A stretch of 10,130 nucleotides of DNA from Porphyromonadaceae bacterium UBA2720 (GTDB lineage Bacteria; Bacteroidota; Bacteroidia; Bacteroidales; Muribaculaceae): contig DEKO01000119.1 in NCBI GenBank assembly GCA_002353885.1, positions 1,432 through 11,561 on the forward strand. Direction: 5' to 3'. The position numbers were made by a program, and so were the translations under genes. The notes under the pieces are model-generated. The model ran no database searches. It had not been told where the DNA came from and saw nothing but the letters and a program-made list of their open reading frames with translations. Shown in pieces: positions 1 through 5,937 of the stretch. Position 1 is the first letter of the stretch; each line of letters starts with the position of its first letter.

Positions 1-67
1 ACCAAAACTCATCAAAGGCCATCAAAAAATAATTTGATGATTTTTGACGAGGTTTGATGATTTTGGT
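1..67. repeat. Nested inverted repeat rich in TTTGATG
   Basis: An outer inverted repeat pairs bases 1-16 with 53-67; the arms match except for one extra base. An inner hairpin pairs catcaaa (20-26) with tttgatg (33-39) across a six-base loop. On the right side tttgatgatttt occurs twice as a direct repeat (33-44 and 53-64), so each arm carries two TTTGATG cores. It could be the terminator of a gene left of the window, a protein-binding site or part of a dispersed intergenic repeat. The sequence alone does not decide. Confidence 0.55.
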
Positions 68-93
68 GGAAGAATATCGCCACAACAACCATT

Positions 94-181
94 CCCCCTT
101 TATGGGGGTAGGGGGACCAAACCGCCGCGTAGGCCAAACACCGTCGCTGACTTCGTTCAGTGGGGGCGTTTTTTTAAACGC
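94..181. repeat. G-run hairpin element in intergenic DNA
   Basis: Five C (94-98) and five G (104-108) form a short GC hairpin. Further five-G runs follow at 111-115 and 162-166. The stretch ends in gcgttt(tttt)aaacgc (166-181), a six-bp hairpin with a T-rich loop. GC-rich intergenic blocks of this style are often dispersed repeats in Bacteroidales genomes, but whether this one is repeated cannot be seen here. No coding signal is convincing. Confidence 0.35.
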
Positions 182-546
182 ACACGCACAATGAGAAAGT
201 TGAGAAATTTGAGAAAACTGCTGTTGGAGCAACGAAAAATAGAGGGAAAATAAAAACAAAGTGAAGGATGTTTCACAACAGCCTTCACAAACCTTAAATC
301 TAATACCATGAAAAACACACATGCAAAGATAGGAATAAATTGCTAACTGCAAATGTTTTGCAAGTGCATTTTAGATTATTTTTAGAATTTTCGCTAACTT
401 TTAAGAAAACTTTACACAATATCCTGCCTCCGAAACTGCTCAGCGAATTAGAAACACTGCTTCGCGTTAAAATTCAACCGCGAATGTGTCAGAGTAAATT
501 CTTTAATTCCTTAAATCCTTGATTAAAAAATCTTGACAACCACCAA
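182..546. other. Intergenic stretch without a convincing gene
   Basis: AT-rich DNA left of the nth 3' end. It contains an inverted repeat gtgaagg/ccttcac (261-267 with 282-288). A competing shorter pairing, gtgaa (261-265) with ttcac (272-276), uses the same left arm. A 12-codon ORF starts at 308 and longer non-ATG frames exist, but none has a recognisable product or start signal. I see no clear T-tract terminator for nth on the minus strand here. Confidence 0.5.
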
Positions 547-1176
547 TCAGCCTTTGTAGCTCTTGCACCAGGGTTTGAGCTCGCAGTTCAGGCAATCGGG
601 GCGCTGCGCTTTGCACACATAGCGGCCATGAAGCAAAATCCAATGATGTGCCTTGAAACGTAGTTCGGCTGGGATGTGTCGCGTCAGAGCTTTCTCGACC
701 TCGAGCGGTGTCTTGCCGTTGGCCAGCCCCAGGCGGTTGGCCACGCGGAACACGTGGGTGTCGACTGCGATGGCCGCCTGGCCGAACACCAGGCCCAACA
801 TCACGTTGGCCGTCTTGCGCCCCACGCCGGGCAGCTGGGTCAACTCGGCCATTGTGCCGGGCACCTGGCCTCCAAACTTCTCGACCAGCATCTGCGACAT
901 CTGCTGCAGGTGCAGAGCTTTGCTGTTGGGATAGGACACGCTCTTGACATAGCTCAAGATGTCGTCGACGCTGGCCTGTGCCATCAGTTCGGGGGTGGGG
1001 TAGGCGGCAAACAGGGCGGGTGTGACCTGGTTGACGCGCTTGTCGGTGCATTGGGCCGAGAGAATCACCGCCACGAGTATCTCGAACGCGTTGCTGTATT
1101 GCAGCTCGGTGGTAGGATTAGGTTGGGTGTGCTGGAAGTATTCCAACACACCCGCATATCTTTCTTTGATGGTCAT
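547..1176 (-). CDS. nth: Endonuclease III (DNA glycosylase/AP lyase)
   Basis: Base-excision repair enzyme that removes oxidised pyrimidines and nicks the abasic site by beta-elimination. The 209 residues match the usual length (E. coli Nth has 211). The helix-hairpin-helix reads LPGVGRKTA (115-123) with catalytic Lys121, followed by VDTHVFR with catalytic Asp139. The C-terminus has the [4Fe-4S] ligands Cys188, 195, 198 and 204 in the family's C-x6-C-x2-C-x5-C spacing. The ATG at 1174-1176 is the natural start and the protein aligns from its first residues. It lies downstream of pheS on the same strand, but the four-helix cassette now separates them and the repeat array ends about ten bases before its start. 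No promoter of its own is visible, so it may depend on read-through from pheS or on something inside the cassette. Confidence 0.96.
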   Translation of the reverse strand: MTIKERYAGVLEYFQHTQPNPTTELQYSNAFEILVAVILSAQCTDKRVNQVTPALFAAYPTPELMAQASVDDILSYVKSVSYPNSKALHLQQMSQMLVEKFGGQVPGTMAELTQLPGVGRKTANVMLGLVFGQAAIAVDTHVFRVANRLGLANGKTPLEVEKALTRHIPAELRFKAHHWILLHGRYVCKAQRPDCLNCELKPWCKSYKG

Positions 1177-1184
1177 GATTATTT

Positions 1185-1227
1185 ATTTTAGTTTTTAGTT
1201 TTTAGTTTTTAGTTGTTAGTTTCTAGT
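1185..1227. repeat. Left heptad array (AGTTTTT)n flanking the four-helix gene
   Basis: The dinucleotide ag recurs at 1190, 1197, 1204, 1211, 1218 and 1225, a strict 7-bp period. The first three units are exact agttttt and the later ones differ by one base. The four-helix gene's TAG stop (1223-1225, minus strand) lies inside the last unit, and nth begins about ten bases beyond the other end. The units are the reverse complement of those in the right array. Confidence 0.9.
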
Positions 1228-1600
1228 CGTCGCTTGAGTCTGGCGATTGAATGCTACCGGCTAAAGCGTTAAGCATTTTTCCAATTTCGCAGATTAGATC
1301 TTCGGCATTCGCTCTTTGGTTGGGGGAGAGGTAATTTAGTCTGCCGCACAATTCTAACTGGGTGGATAATTCCCAGAGCGAACCACGGGCAACGGCAATA
1401 AATTGTATGAATTCTTTTTTAGAATTTCGGCCTTGTCCCTCAGCAATACTAGAGGGTATGGAAACCGCAGCCCGTCGCATCTGGTTAGATAGTGCGTATG
1501 TTTCTTCTCTCGGTAAAAACTTGACCAGCGAATAGATCTCAGTCGTCAATTGCATCGCTTTTTGCCAAACATGTAATTTTCTGAAATCACTAGACTTCAT
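1223..1600 (-). CDS. Four-helix bundle protein (23S rRNA IVP/S23 family)
   Basis: A 125-residue helical protein of the four-helix bundle family first described from intervening sequences of bacterial 23S rRNA (PF05635/TIGR02436-type, by recall). Family hallmarks are visible: LHVWQKAMQL near the N-terminus, MRRAAVSIPSSIAEGQGR (about 42-59), then KKEFIQFIAVARGSLWEL. Related proteins bind nucleic acids in diversity-generating retroelements, but stand-alone copies such as this have no established role. The ATG at 1598-1600 fits the family N-terminus. GC is 24 of 60 bases in both 1261-1320 and 1381-1440, against 42 of 60 in 781-840 of nth, which suggests a foreign origin. Inverted heptad repeat arrays flank it on both sides and it splits the pheS-nth pair. 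No rRNA gene is nearby, so it is not an rRNA insert here. Confidence 0.9.
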   Translation of the reverse strand: MKSSDFRKLHVWQKAMQLTTEIYSLVKFLPREETYALSNQMRRAAVSIPSSIAEGQGRNSKKEFIQFIAVARGSLWELSTQLELCGRLNYLSPNQRANAEDLICEIGKMLNALAGSIQSPDSSDD

Positions 1601-1613
1601 TTGGGAACGAACA

Positions 1614-1653
1614 ACTAAAAACTAAGAACTAAAAACTAAGAACTGAAAACTAG
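1614..1653. repeat. Right heptad array (CTAAAAA)n flanking the four-helix gene
   Basis: The dinucleotide ct recurs at 1615, 1622, 1629, 1636, 1643 and 1650, again exactly 7 bp apart. Units alternate between ctaaaaa and ctaagaa, and the last two are slightly diverged. It is the inverted counterpart of the array at 1185-1227. The TAG stop of pheS (1650-1652, minus strand) is the final unit. Read on the minus strand, the array lies between the pheS coding end and the four-helix start at 1600. Confidence 0.9.
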
Positions 1654-2687
1654 TGCGCGCTCTTGAACTCGTCGAGAAAGCGCACGTCGTTCTCGCTGAA
1701 CATGCGCAGGTCCTTGACCATGTACTTGAGGTTGGTGATGCGCTCGATGCCCAAACCGAAGGCGTAGCCCGAGTAGACCGTGCTGTCGATGCCGCTGGCC
1801 TCGAGCACAGCGGGGTCAACCATGCCACAGCCCAGAATCTCGACCCAGCCCGTGTGCTTGCAGAATCCGCAGCCCTCGCCGCCGCACAGCATGCACGACA
1901 CGTCCATCTCGGCACTGGGCTCGGTGAACGGGAAGTAGCTGGGACGCAGACGAATCTTGGTGTCAGGGCCATAGAGCTCCTGGGCAAAGTGGAGCAGCAC
2001 CTGCTTGAGGTCGGCAAAGGTCACGCCCTTGTCGATATACAGGCCCTCGATCTGGTGGAAGAAGCAGTGGGCGCGGGCGGTGATGGCCTCGTTGCGGTAG
2101 ACACGGCCCGGGCAGATGATGCGGATGGGCGGTTGACGGCGCTCCATGGTGCGCACCTGCACGCTGCTGGTGTGGGAGCGCAGCACGATGTTGCGCGTGA
2201 CATCGTCTTTGTTCTGCTCGATGAAGAACGTGTCCTGCATGTCGCGGGCCGGATGGTCGGCGGCAAAGTTCAGTGCGCTGAACACGTGCCAGTCGTCCTC
2301 GACCTCGGGGCCCTCGGCCAGCGTGAAGCCCAGGCGGGTGAAGATGTCGATGATCTGCTTGCGCACCACCGACAGCGGGTGGCGTGTGCCCACCTCGGCC
2401 GGGAAGCCAGGACGGGTGATGTCAATCTTGTTCTGTTCTTTGGCCTGCTCCTTGTATTGCTCGCGCAGGGCGTTAATCTTCTCGGTGGCAAGCGTCTTGA
2501 TCTCGTTCAGGCGCTGACCCAGCTCGCGCTTCTGCTCGGGTGGGACGTCTTTGAACTCGGCAAACAGGGCCGTTATCTCACCTTTCTTGCTCAGATACTT
2601 GATGCGCAGTGCTTCCAAGGCCTCCTCGTTGTCGGCCTTGAGCTCATTGAGTTTGCCCTTGAGGGCTTCTATTTTTTCTAACAACAT
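1650..2687 (-). CDS. pheS: Phenylalanine--tRNA ligase alpha subunit
   Basis: Catalytic alpha chain of the (alpha-beta)2 class II synthetase that charges tRNA-Phe; it needs PheT, which is not in this window. With the ATG at 2685-2687 the protein has 345 residues. It has an N-terminal coiled coil (about 1-85), motif 1 around RHPLSVVRKQ (102-111), motif 2 around GRVYRNEAITARAH (194-207), the FTEPSAEMDV substrate region (254-263), and motif 3 GYAFGLGIERI (307-317). Between FTEPSAEMDV and the GWVEILGCGM segment lie Cys265, 268, 273 and 276, a zinc-knuckle-like insert seen in Bacteroidetes PheS and absent from E. coli PheS. The frame stays open upstream to a TTG at 2717, but the ATG is preferred because family members begin MLLEKI-like and a promoter -7 element overlaps the extension. 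The stop codon lies in the heptad array. Confidence 0.97.
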   Translation of the reverse strand: MLLEKIEALKGKLNELKADNEEALEALRIKYLSKKGEITALFAEFKDVPPEQKRELGQRLNEIKTLATEKINALREQYKEQAKEQNKIDITRPGFPAEVGTRHPLSVVRKQIIDIFTRLGFTLAEGPEVEDDWHVFSALNFAADHPARDMQDTFFIEQNKDDVTRNIVLRSHTSSVQVRTMERRQPPIRIICPGRVYRNEAITARAHCFFHQIEGLYIDKGVTFADLKQVLLHFAQELYGPDTKIRLRPSYFPFTEPSAEMDVSCMLCGGEGCGFCKHTGWVEILGCGMVDPAVLEASGIDSTVYSGYAFGLGIERITNLKYMVKDLRMFSENDVRFLDEFKSAH

Positions 2688-2714
2688 AGTCGTTTTTGTT
2701 TTGTTTACAGCCCA

Positions 2715-2722
2715 CAAAGTTA
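2715..2722 (-). promoter_or_regulatory. Putative -7 element for pheS
   Basis: The minus strand reads TAACTTTG, matching the Bacteroidetes -7 consensus TAnnTTTG, with the ATG about 28 bases downstream. I see no TTTG -33 element at the expected spacing, so this is only half a promoter match. Confidence 0.5.
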
Positions 2723-2784
2723 CAACTTTTTTTGCGACTCGGCTGCATGAACCATTAACTTTAGCAGTTTTTTCGACGAAAAGC

Positions 2785-3477
2785 TCACTTCAGCCCCTTG
2801 GTGTCGACCACGCCGCTGCCCGTGACCTGCTGGATGTGGTTGTCGATGTGGCCCGAGAGGCTGATTGTGCCCGAGCCGCTGATTTGGCTCTCGCCACGCT
2901 GGGCGGTGACATTCTTGTAGGTCACGTTGCCCGAGCCTGTGATTTCGGTGTCGACCTCGATGGTCTTGACCATGCCCAGGGTGATGTTGCCCGAGCCGGT
3001 GACCTCGATGTCCAGGTCGTTGCACGTAAGCTGTGCGATGTCGATGTTGCCCGAGCCTGTCAGTTCGATGTGAAAGTCGGTGGCGTTGAGCGGCTGTGCC
3101 GCGGTGAAGTTGCCTGCGCCGGCCAACTCAAACTCCTCGAGCGAGGGCGAGGTGACGTAGACCGTCACAGGGCCTGTGGCCGAGAGGTCGACATGAGGAC
3201 TCTTGGTGCCCAGGTGCAGCGTGCGGTCGGTGACATAGATCGACAGCTGGTCGACCACTGCCGTGGCGGCGTCGACACGGACTGTGCACGAGTCGCCAGG
3301 CTGGTAAAACACGTTCATGGCTCCATCCAGGTCAAGCTCGTCGAAGGGGTTCATCACAGTCACTTGGCCCACTTGAGCAACCTCGGTAGGGCGTTGGGTG
3401 CCATTGTCTTTGATTGTGCATGCCGTCAGGGTCAGCACGATGGCCGTCAAGGCCAGAAAGATTGTTTTATTCATCAT
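2785..3477 (-). CDS. Lipoprotein with GIN (DUF2807) beta-solenoid domain
   Basis: A 230-residue exported protein. Residues 1-20 form a lipoprotein signal ending in LTAC, with Cys20 as the lipidation site. The rest is a DUF2807 'putative auto-transporter adhesin, head GIN' domain, typical of Bacteroidetes, opening with FDELDLDGAMNVFYQPG (45-61). From about 120 a repeated G-[AS]-G-N motif appears (AGAGN, then GSG at 141, 161, 181, 201 and about 220). The period is 20 residues, as expected for rungs of a beta-solenoid. The function of the family is unproven: the adhesin name comes from similarity, and cell-surface or periplasmic structural roles are possible. The start is either of two adjacent ATGs (3475-3477 or 3472-3474). 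It lies upstream of pheS on the same strand, but pheS has its own candidate -7 element, so it is probably a separate unit, divergent from spt. Confidence 0.88.
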   Translation of the reverse strand: MMNKTIFLALTAIVLTLTACTIKDNGTQRPTEVAQVGQVTVMNPFDELDLDGAMNVFYQPGDSCTVRVDAATAVVDQLSIYVTDRTLHLGTKSPHVDLSATGPVTVYVTSPSLEEFELAGAGNFTAAQPLNATDFHIELTGSGNIDIAQLTCNDLDIEVTGSGNITLGMVKTIEVDTEITGSGNVTYKNVTAQRGESQISGSGTISLSGHIDNHIQQVTGSGVVDTKGLK

Positions 3478-3540
3478 GTTTAATCATTTAATCATAGCCA
3501 TTGTCTAGGCCATGTGAGCGTGAATATCTTGAATGATTGG

Positions 3541-3572
3541 CAAAGTTAAGCATAGTTGGCGACATGGGCAAG
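3541..3572 (-). promoter_or_regulatory. Putative promoter of the GIN lipoprotein gene
   Basis: On the minus strand TAACTTTG (3548-3541) matches the Bacteroidetes -7 element. CTTG (3572-3569) lies 20 bases upstream as an imperfect -33 TTTG. The leader to the start codon would be about 60 bases and contains an aatcatt/aatgatt inverted repeat (3482-3488 with 3532-3538). Confidence 0.6.
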
Positions 3573-3672
3573 TCTAAAAAATCTTAAATGGGCTGGTAAT
3601 AAAGTGTAATCGCTGTTTCGGGAGATGAATATGTGACAATTTGGCCTCGATATGGTGAAATTGAACAATTTT

Positions 3673-3706
3673 TTTGTGCAAGTTCTCAGATTATTTTGTA
3701 ATTTTG
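3673..3706 (+). promoter_or_regulatory. Putative promoter of spt
   Basis: TAATTTTG (3699-3706) matches the -7 consensus TAnnTTTG. TTTG at 3673-3676 lies 22 bases upstream, slightly longer than the usual 19-21. The leader of about 75 bases contains a small gccg/cggc hairpin (3722-3735) and the palindrome at 3767-3778. Confidence 0.55.
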
Positions 3707-3766
3707 CAGCCTGCATTGTGCGCCGGAGCTTCGGCAGCGGTGACTTTGTGACAAGAAAGAATATTC

Positions 3767-3778
3767 TATAGCGCTATA
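3767..3778. promoter_or_regulatory. Perfect 12-bp palindrome before spt
   Basis: tatagcgctata is a perfect 12-bp palindrome that ends eight bases before the spt ATG. It lies downstream of the presumed transcription start. It could be an operator for a dimeric regulator acting as a roadblock, or chance in AT-rich leader DNA. Confidence 0.35.
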
Positions 3779-3786
3779 TAAAACCT

Positions 3787-4974
3787 ATGAAGCTACTACA
3801 ACAAAAGTTGGCACGCTATCAGGAGCCCCAGAAGGCCAAGGCCGCGGGCATCTACCCCTACTTCCGTGCCATCGACAGTGAGCAAGACACCGAGGTGATG
3901 ATCAATGGCAAGAAGGTGCTCATGTTCGGATCGAACTGCTACACCGGCCTGGTCAACCACCCCAAAATCAAAGAGGCCGCCATCGAGGCCATCAAGAAGT
4001 ATGGCACCGGGTGCGCCGGGTCGCCATTCCTTAACGGCACACTCGACATCCACAAACAGCTCGAGCGCAAGCTGGCCGACTATGTGGGCAAGCAGGACGC
4101 TATGATCTACAGCACGGGGTTTGGAGTCAATCTGGGCGTGGTGTCGGCACTCACAGGGCGTGAGGACTACATCCTCTGGGACGAGCAGGACCATGCCTCG
4201 ATCATCGAGGGCCGCCGTCTGTCGTTCAGCAACTCGCTCAAGTATAAGCACAACGATATGGCATCGCTCGAGGCTCAGCTCAAGAAGTGCGAGCCCGACC
4301 GCGTCAAGCTCATCGTCACAGATGGCGTGTTCTCGATGGAGGGCGATGTGTGCAAGCTGCCCGACATCGTCGAGCTGGCCAAGAAGTATGACGCATGCAT
4401 CATGGTCGACGAGGCTCACAGCATCGGCGTCTTCGGCGAGGGTGGACGAGGCATCTGCCACCACTTCGGCCTGGCCGACGAGGTAGACCTGATCATGGGC
4501 ACGTTCAGCAAGTCGTTTGCTTCGCTGGGAGGATTCATTGCCACCGACGAGGTCATCACCAACTATCTGCGCCACCACTCGCGCAGCTACATCTTCACAG
4601 CCAGCATCACGCCCGCATCGACGGCGGCTGTGAGCGCAGCCATCGACATCATGCTCAACGAGCCTGAGCGGCAGCAGCATCTGTGGGATATCACTCACTA
4701 TGCGCTGGAGGGATTCCGCTCGATGGGATTTGAGATTGGACATACCGAGACGCCCATCATTCCACTCTATATCCGCGACAACAACAAGACCTTTGCCATC
4801 ACGCGCGATCTGCTCAACGAGGGCATCTTTGTCAATCCGGTGGTCTCGCCGGCCGTCGCGCCCAATGACACGCTCATCCGATTCAGCCTCATGGCCACAC
4901 ACACCAAGGACCAGGTGACATTCGCCCTTGAGAAGATCCAGAAGGTGTTCCGCGCCTATGGCCTCGTGCCCTAG
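3787..4974 (+). CDS. spt: Serine palmitoyltransferase (alpha-oxoamine synthase)
   Basis: PLP enzyme that condenses L-serine with a long-chain acyl-CoA to give 3-ketosphinganine, the first step of bacterial sphingolipid synthesis, in the cytoplasm or at the inner membrane face. The 395 residues resemble Bacteroides SPT throughout, including the N-terminal MKLLQQKLARY and GIYPYFR and the GTGCAGSPFLNGTLDIH segment (73-89). PLP contacts are visible: His136 (stacks on the ring), Asp208 and His211 in VDEAHS, and the Schiff-base Lys242 in GTFSKSFASLGGF. Alternatives within the family are 2-amino-3-ketobutyrate CoA ligase and 8-amino-7-oxononanoate synthase. The close match to the Bacteroides SPT N-terminus and the lack of biotin or threonine-degradation neighbours favour SPT. 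It has its own promoter and terminator and is probably monocistronic; the other sphingolipid genes are not in the window. Confidence 0.9.
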   Translation: MKLLQQKLARYQEPQKAKAAGIYPYFRAIDSEQDTEVMINGKKVLMFGSNCYTGLVNHPKIKEAAIEAIKKYGTGCAGSPFLNGTLDIHKQLERKLADYVGKQDAMIYSTGFGVNLGVVSALTGREDYILWDEQDHASIIEGRRLSFSNSLKYKHNDMASLEAQLKKCEPDRVKLIVTDGVFSMEGDVCKLPDIVELAKKYDACIMVDEAHSIGVFGEGGRGICHHFGLADEVDLIMGTFSKSFASLGGFIATDEVITNYLRHHSRSYIFTASITPASTAAVSAAIDIMLNEPERQQHLWDITHYALEGFRSMGFEIGHTETPIIPLYIRDNNKTFAITRDLLNEGIFVNPVVSPAVAPNDTLIRFSLMATHTKDQVTFALEKIQKVFRAYGLVP

Positions 4975-5001
4975 CTTTGAGGCATAAATAGCATAGACTG
5001 T

Positions 5002-5036
5002 GGGGTGTGAAACTGAGTTTCGCACCCCTGTTTTCT
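5002..5036 (+). terminator. Rho-independent terminator of spt
   Basis: A 12-bp stem (5002-5013 with 5017-5028) closes a TGA loop with a single G-U pair and is followed by tgttttct. It begins 27 bases after the spt stop. The opposite strand has no T-tract, so it acts rightward. Confidence 0.85.
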
Positions 5037-5073
5037 GTTGATAACAAAACATCAAAACTCTTGCACAGTTTAA

Positions 5074-5107
5074 TTTTTGCCTAAGGCACGAAAATTTTTG
5101 GCAAAAA
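5074..5107. repeat. Inverted repeat tttttgcc/ggcaaaaa
   Basis: Perfect 8-bp arms (5074-5081 and 5100-5107) are separated by 18 bases in the AT-rich region between spt and the next gene. The right arm can also fold with the T-run just before it. It may be a second terminator or a regulatory site; function unknown. Confidence 0.4.
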
Positions 5108-5111
5108 ACGC

Positions 5112-5190
5112 TTGCGCAATAAAATTTTTAGTAATTTCGCACCGTCATTAACGATGACACAATTTTATTTTTAAGGCTATTATCGTTATA
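5112..5190 (+). promoter_or_regulatory. Weak promoter and structured leader of the pRiA4b-like gene
   Basis: TAATTTCG (5132-5139) is one base off the -7 consensus, and TTG (5112-5114) lies 17 bases upstream, shorter than usual. In the leader taacgat (5149-5155) pairs with atcgtta (5182-5188), ending six bases before the ATG. A smaller gtcat/atgac pairing (5144-5158) overlaps its left arm. The two folds are mutually exclusive, so leader control is possible but unproven. Confidence 0.35.
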
Positions 5191-5194
5191 TAAT

Positions 5195-5737
5195 ATGGTA
5201 TACAAATTTATCATCGGCTCGGAAGAGTCTGAGAATTTCAAACTCGAGATCGTCATCGACGCCGCCGACACGTTCATGCGACTGCGCAACGCCATCCTCG
5301 ATGCGGTAGGATACAGCAAGGACCAAATGGACAGTTTCTTCATCTGCGACGAAGACTGGAACAACGAGAAAGAAATCACCTATATGGACATGGGCACCGA
5401 CAGCGACGAGGACATCTGGCTCATGGAGGACACACCACTCGAGGAACTCATCGAAGACGAGGGACAGAAGCTCAAGTTTGTCTTCGACTACATGACCGAC
5501 CGATACTTCTATATGCGACTCAAAGAAACCATGCCAGGCAAGTCACTGGTCGACCCGCTGTGTCAGCGCAAAGAAGGCAAGGCTCCCAAGGAGAGCATCG
5601 ATATCGACGAATTCGTTCCAGTCATCCCCAAGGTCGACACCACCATCGAGGAACTGGGAGAGGAGTTCTTTGGCGACGAGGAGTTCAACGAAGATGAACT
5701 CTCCGATTTTGACGAGATTTCTAGCGACGACTTGTAG
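5195..5737 (+). CDS. pRiA4b ORF-3-like family protein with acidic tail
   Basis: A 180-residue soluble protein. The N-terminal part resembles the plasmid pRiA4b ORF-3-like fold (PF07929-type, by recall): a beta strand KFIIG, then LEIVIDAADTFMRLRNAILDAVGY (about 17-40), a DSFFICDEDW segment, and a GQKLKFVFDYMTDRYFYMRL strand pair (90-109). The last 45 residues are highly acidic (TIEELGEEFFGDEEFNEDEL and onward to SSDDL). The family is found as an IS1096-type passenger in some plasmids, and as solitary chromosomal genes in Bacteroidetes with no known function. No transposase or inverted terminal repeat is visible here, so this copy is probably a resident gene. The ATG at 5195 starts the conserved strand directly. 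It is single-gene, with its own terminator. Confidence 0.78.
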   Translation: MVYKFIIGSEESENFKLEIVIDAADTFMRLRNAILDAVGYSKDQMDSFFICDEDWNNEKEITYMDMGTDSDEDIWLMEDTPLEELIEDEGQKLKFVFDYMTDRYFYMRLKETMPGKSLVDPLCQRKEGKAPKESIDIDEFVPVIPKVDTTIEELGEEFFGDEEFNEDELSDFDEISSDDL

Positions 5738-5758
5738 CGCACCATTGCTCGAAAGCAT

Positions 5759-5797
5759 ACAGCGGGGTTTCTGTTGAAGGAGTCCCGCTGTTTTTTT
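5759..5797 (+). terminator. Rho-independent terminator
   Basis: The perfect 8-bp stem acagcggg/cccgctgt (5759-5766 and 5784-5791) is followed by an uninterrupted seven-T run ending at 5797. It starts 22 bases after the stop of the pRiA4b-like gene and separates it from the lipoprotein operon. Confidence 0.92.
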
Positions 5798-5885
5798 AAT
5801 AACGCCCACGCATCGCTAGAAAAAATCATCGTTTTTGCACTTGATGGGTAACAGGTATCTAGTCCCCATTTTTTTTACCCAAAAA

Positions 5886-5917
5886 TTTGCATCTTTGAAA
5901 TCAAATAATTAACTTTG
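5886..5917 (+). promoter_or_regulatory. Promoter of the lipoprotein/rSAM operon
   Basis: TTTG (5886-5889), a 20-base spacer and TAACTTTG (5910-5917) match the Bacteroidetes -33/-7 consensus and spacing. The leader to the ATG at 5938 would be only about 15 bases. An upstream inverted repeat gggtaa/ttaccc (5846-5851 with 5875-5880) ends just before the -33 box and could be an operator. Confidence 0.8.
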
Positions 5918-5937
5918 CAAAACCAAAACTTACGGTA

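Noticed and set aside
44..253. TTG-started 69-codon frame in the left intergenic region
   Set aside because: It runs through the inverted repeat and G-run element, has no recognisable product and uses a poor start; it looks like translated repeat DNA.
340..522. TTG-started 60-codon frame left of nth
   Set aside because: No ATG, no promoter with both elements, no family resemblance.
1653..2681. 342-codon open frame on the plus strand across pheS
   Set aside because: Antisense shadow of pheS, which has all class II motifs; no start signal or family resemblance.
2688..2717. Ten-codon N-terminal extension of PheS from a TTG
   Set aside because: It would overlap the candidate -7 promoter element, and PheS homologues start at the MLLEKI-like position.
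2551..3483. 310-codon plus-strand frame across pheS and the GIN gene
   Set aside because: It spans two convincing minus-strand genes and their promoter; the repeat-like composition mirrors the GIN solenoid read backwards.
3796..5055. 419-codon open frame antisense to spt
   Set aside because: It lies opposite a full-length, motif-complete PLP enzyme; its product is low-complexity in style with no recognisable fold. Long antisense frames arise from GC-rich codon use.
5195..5737. Insertion-sequence passenger, suggested by the pRiA4b ORF-3-like family
   Set aside because: No transposase, terminal inverted repeats or target duplication found around the gene; it has its own terminator and a resident-like leader.
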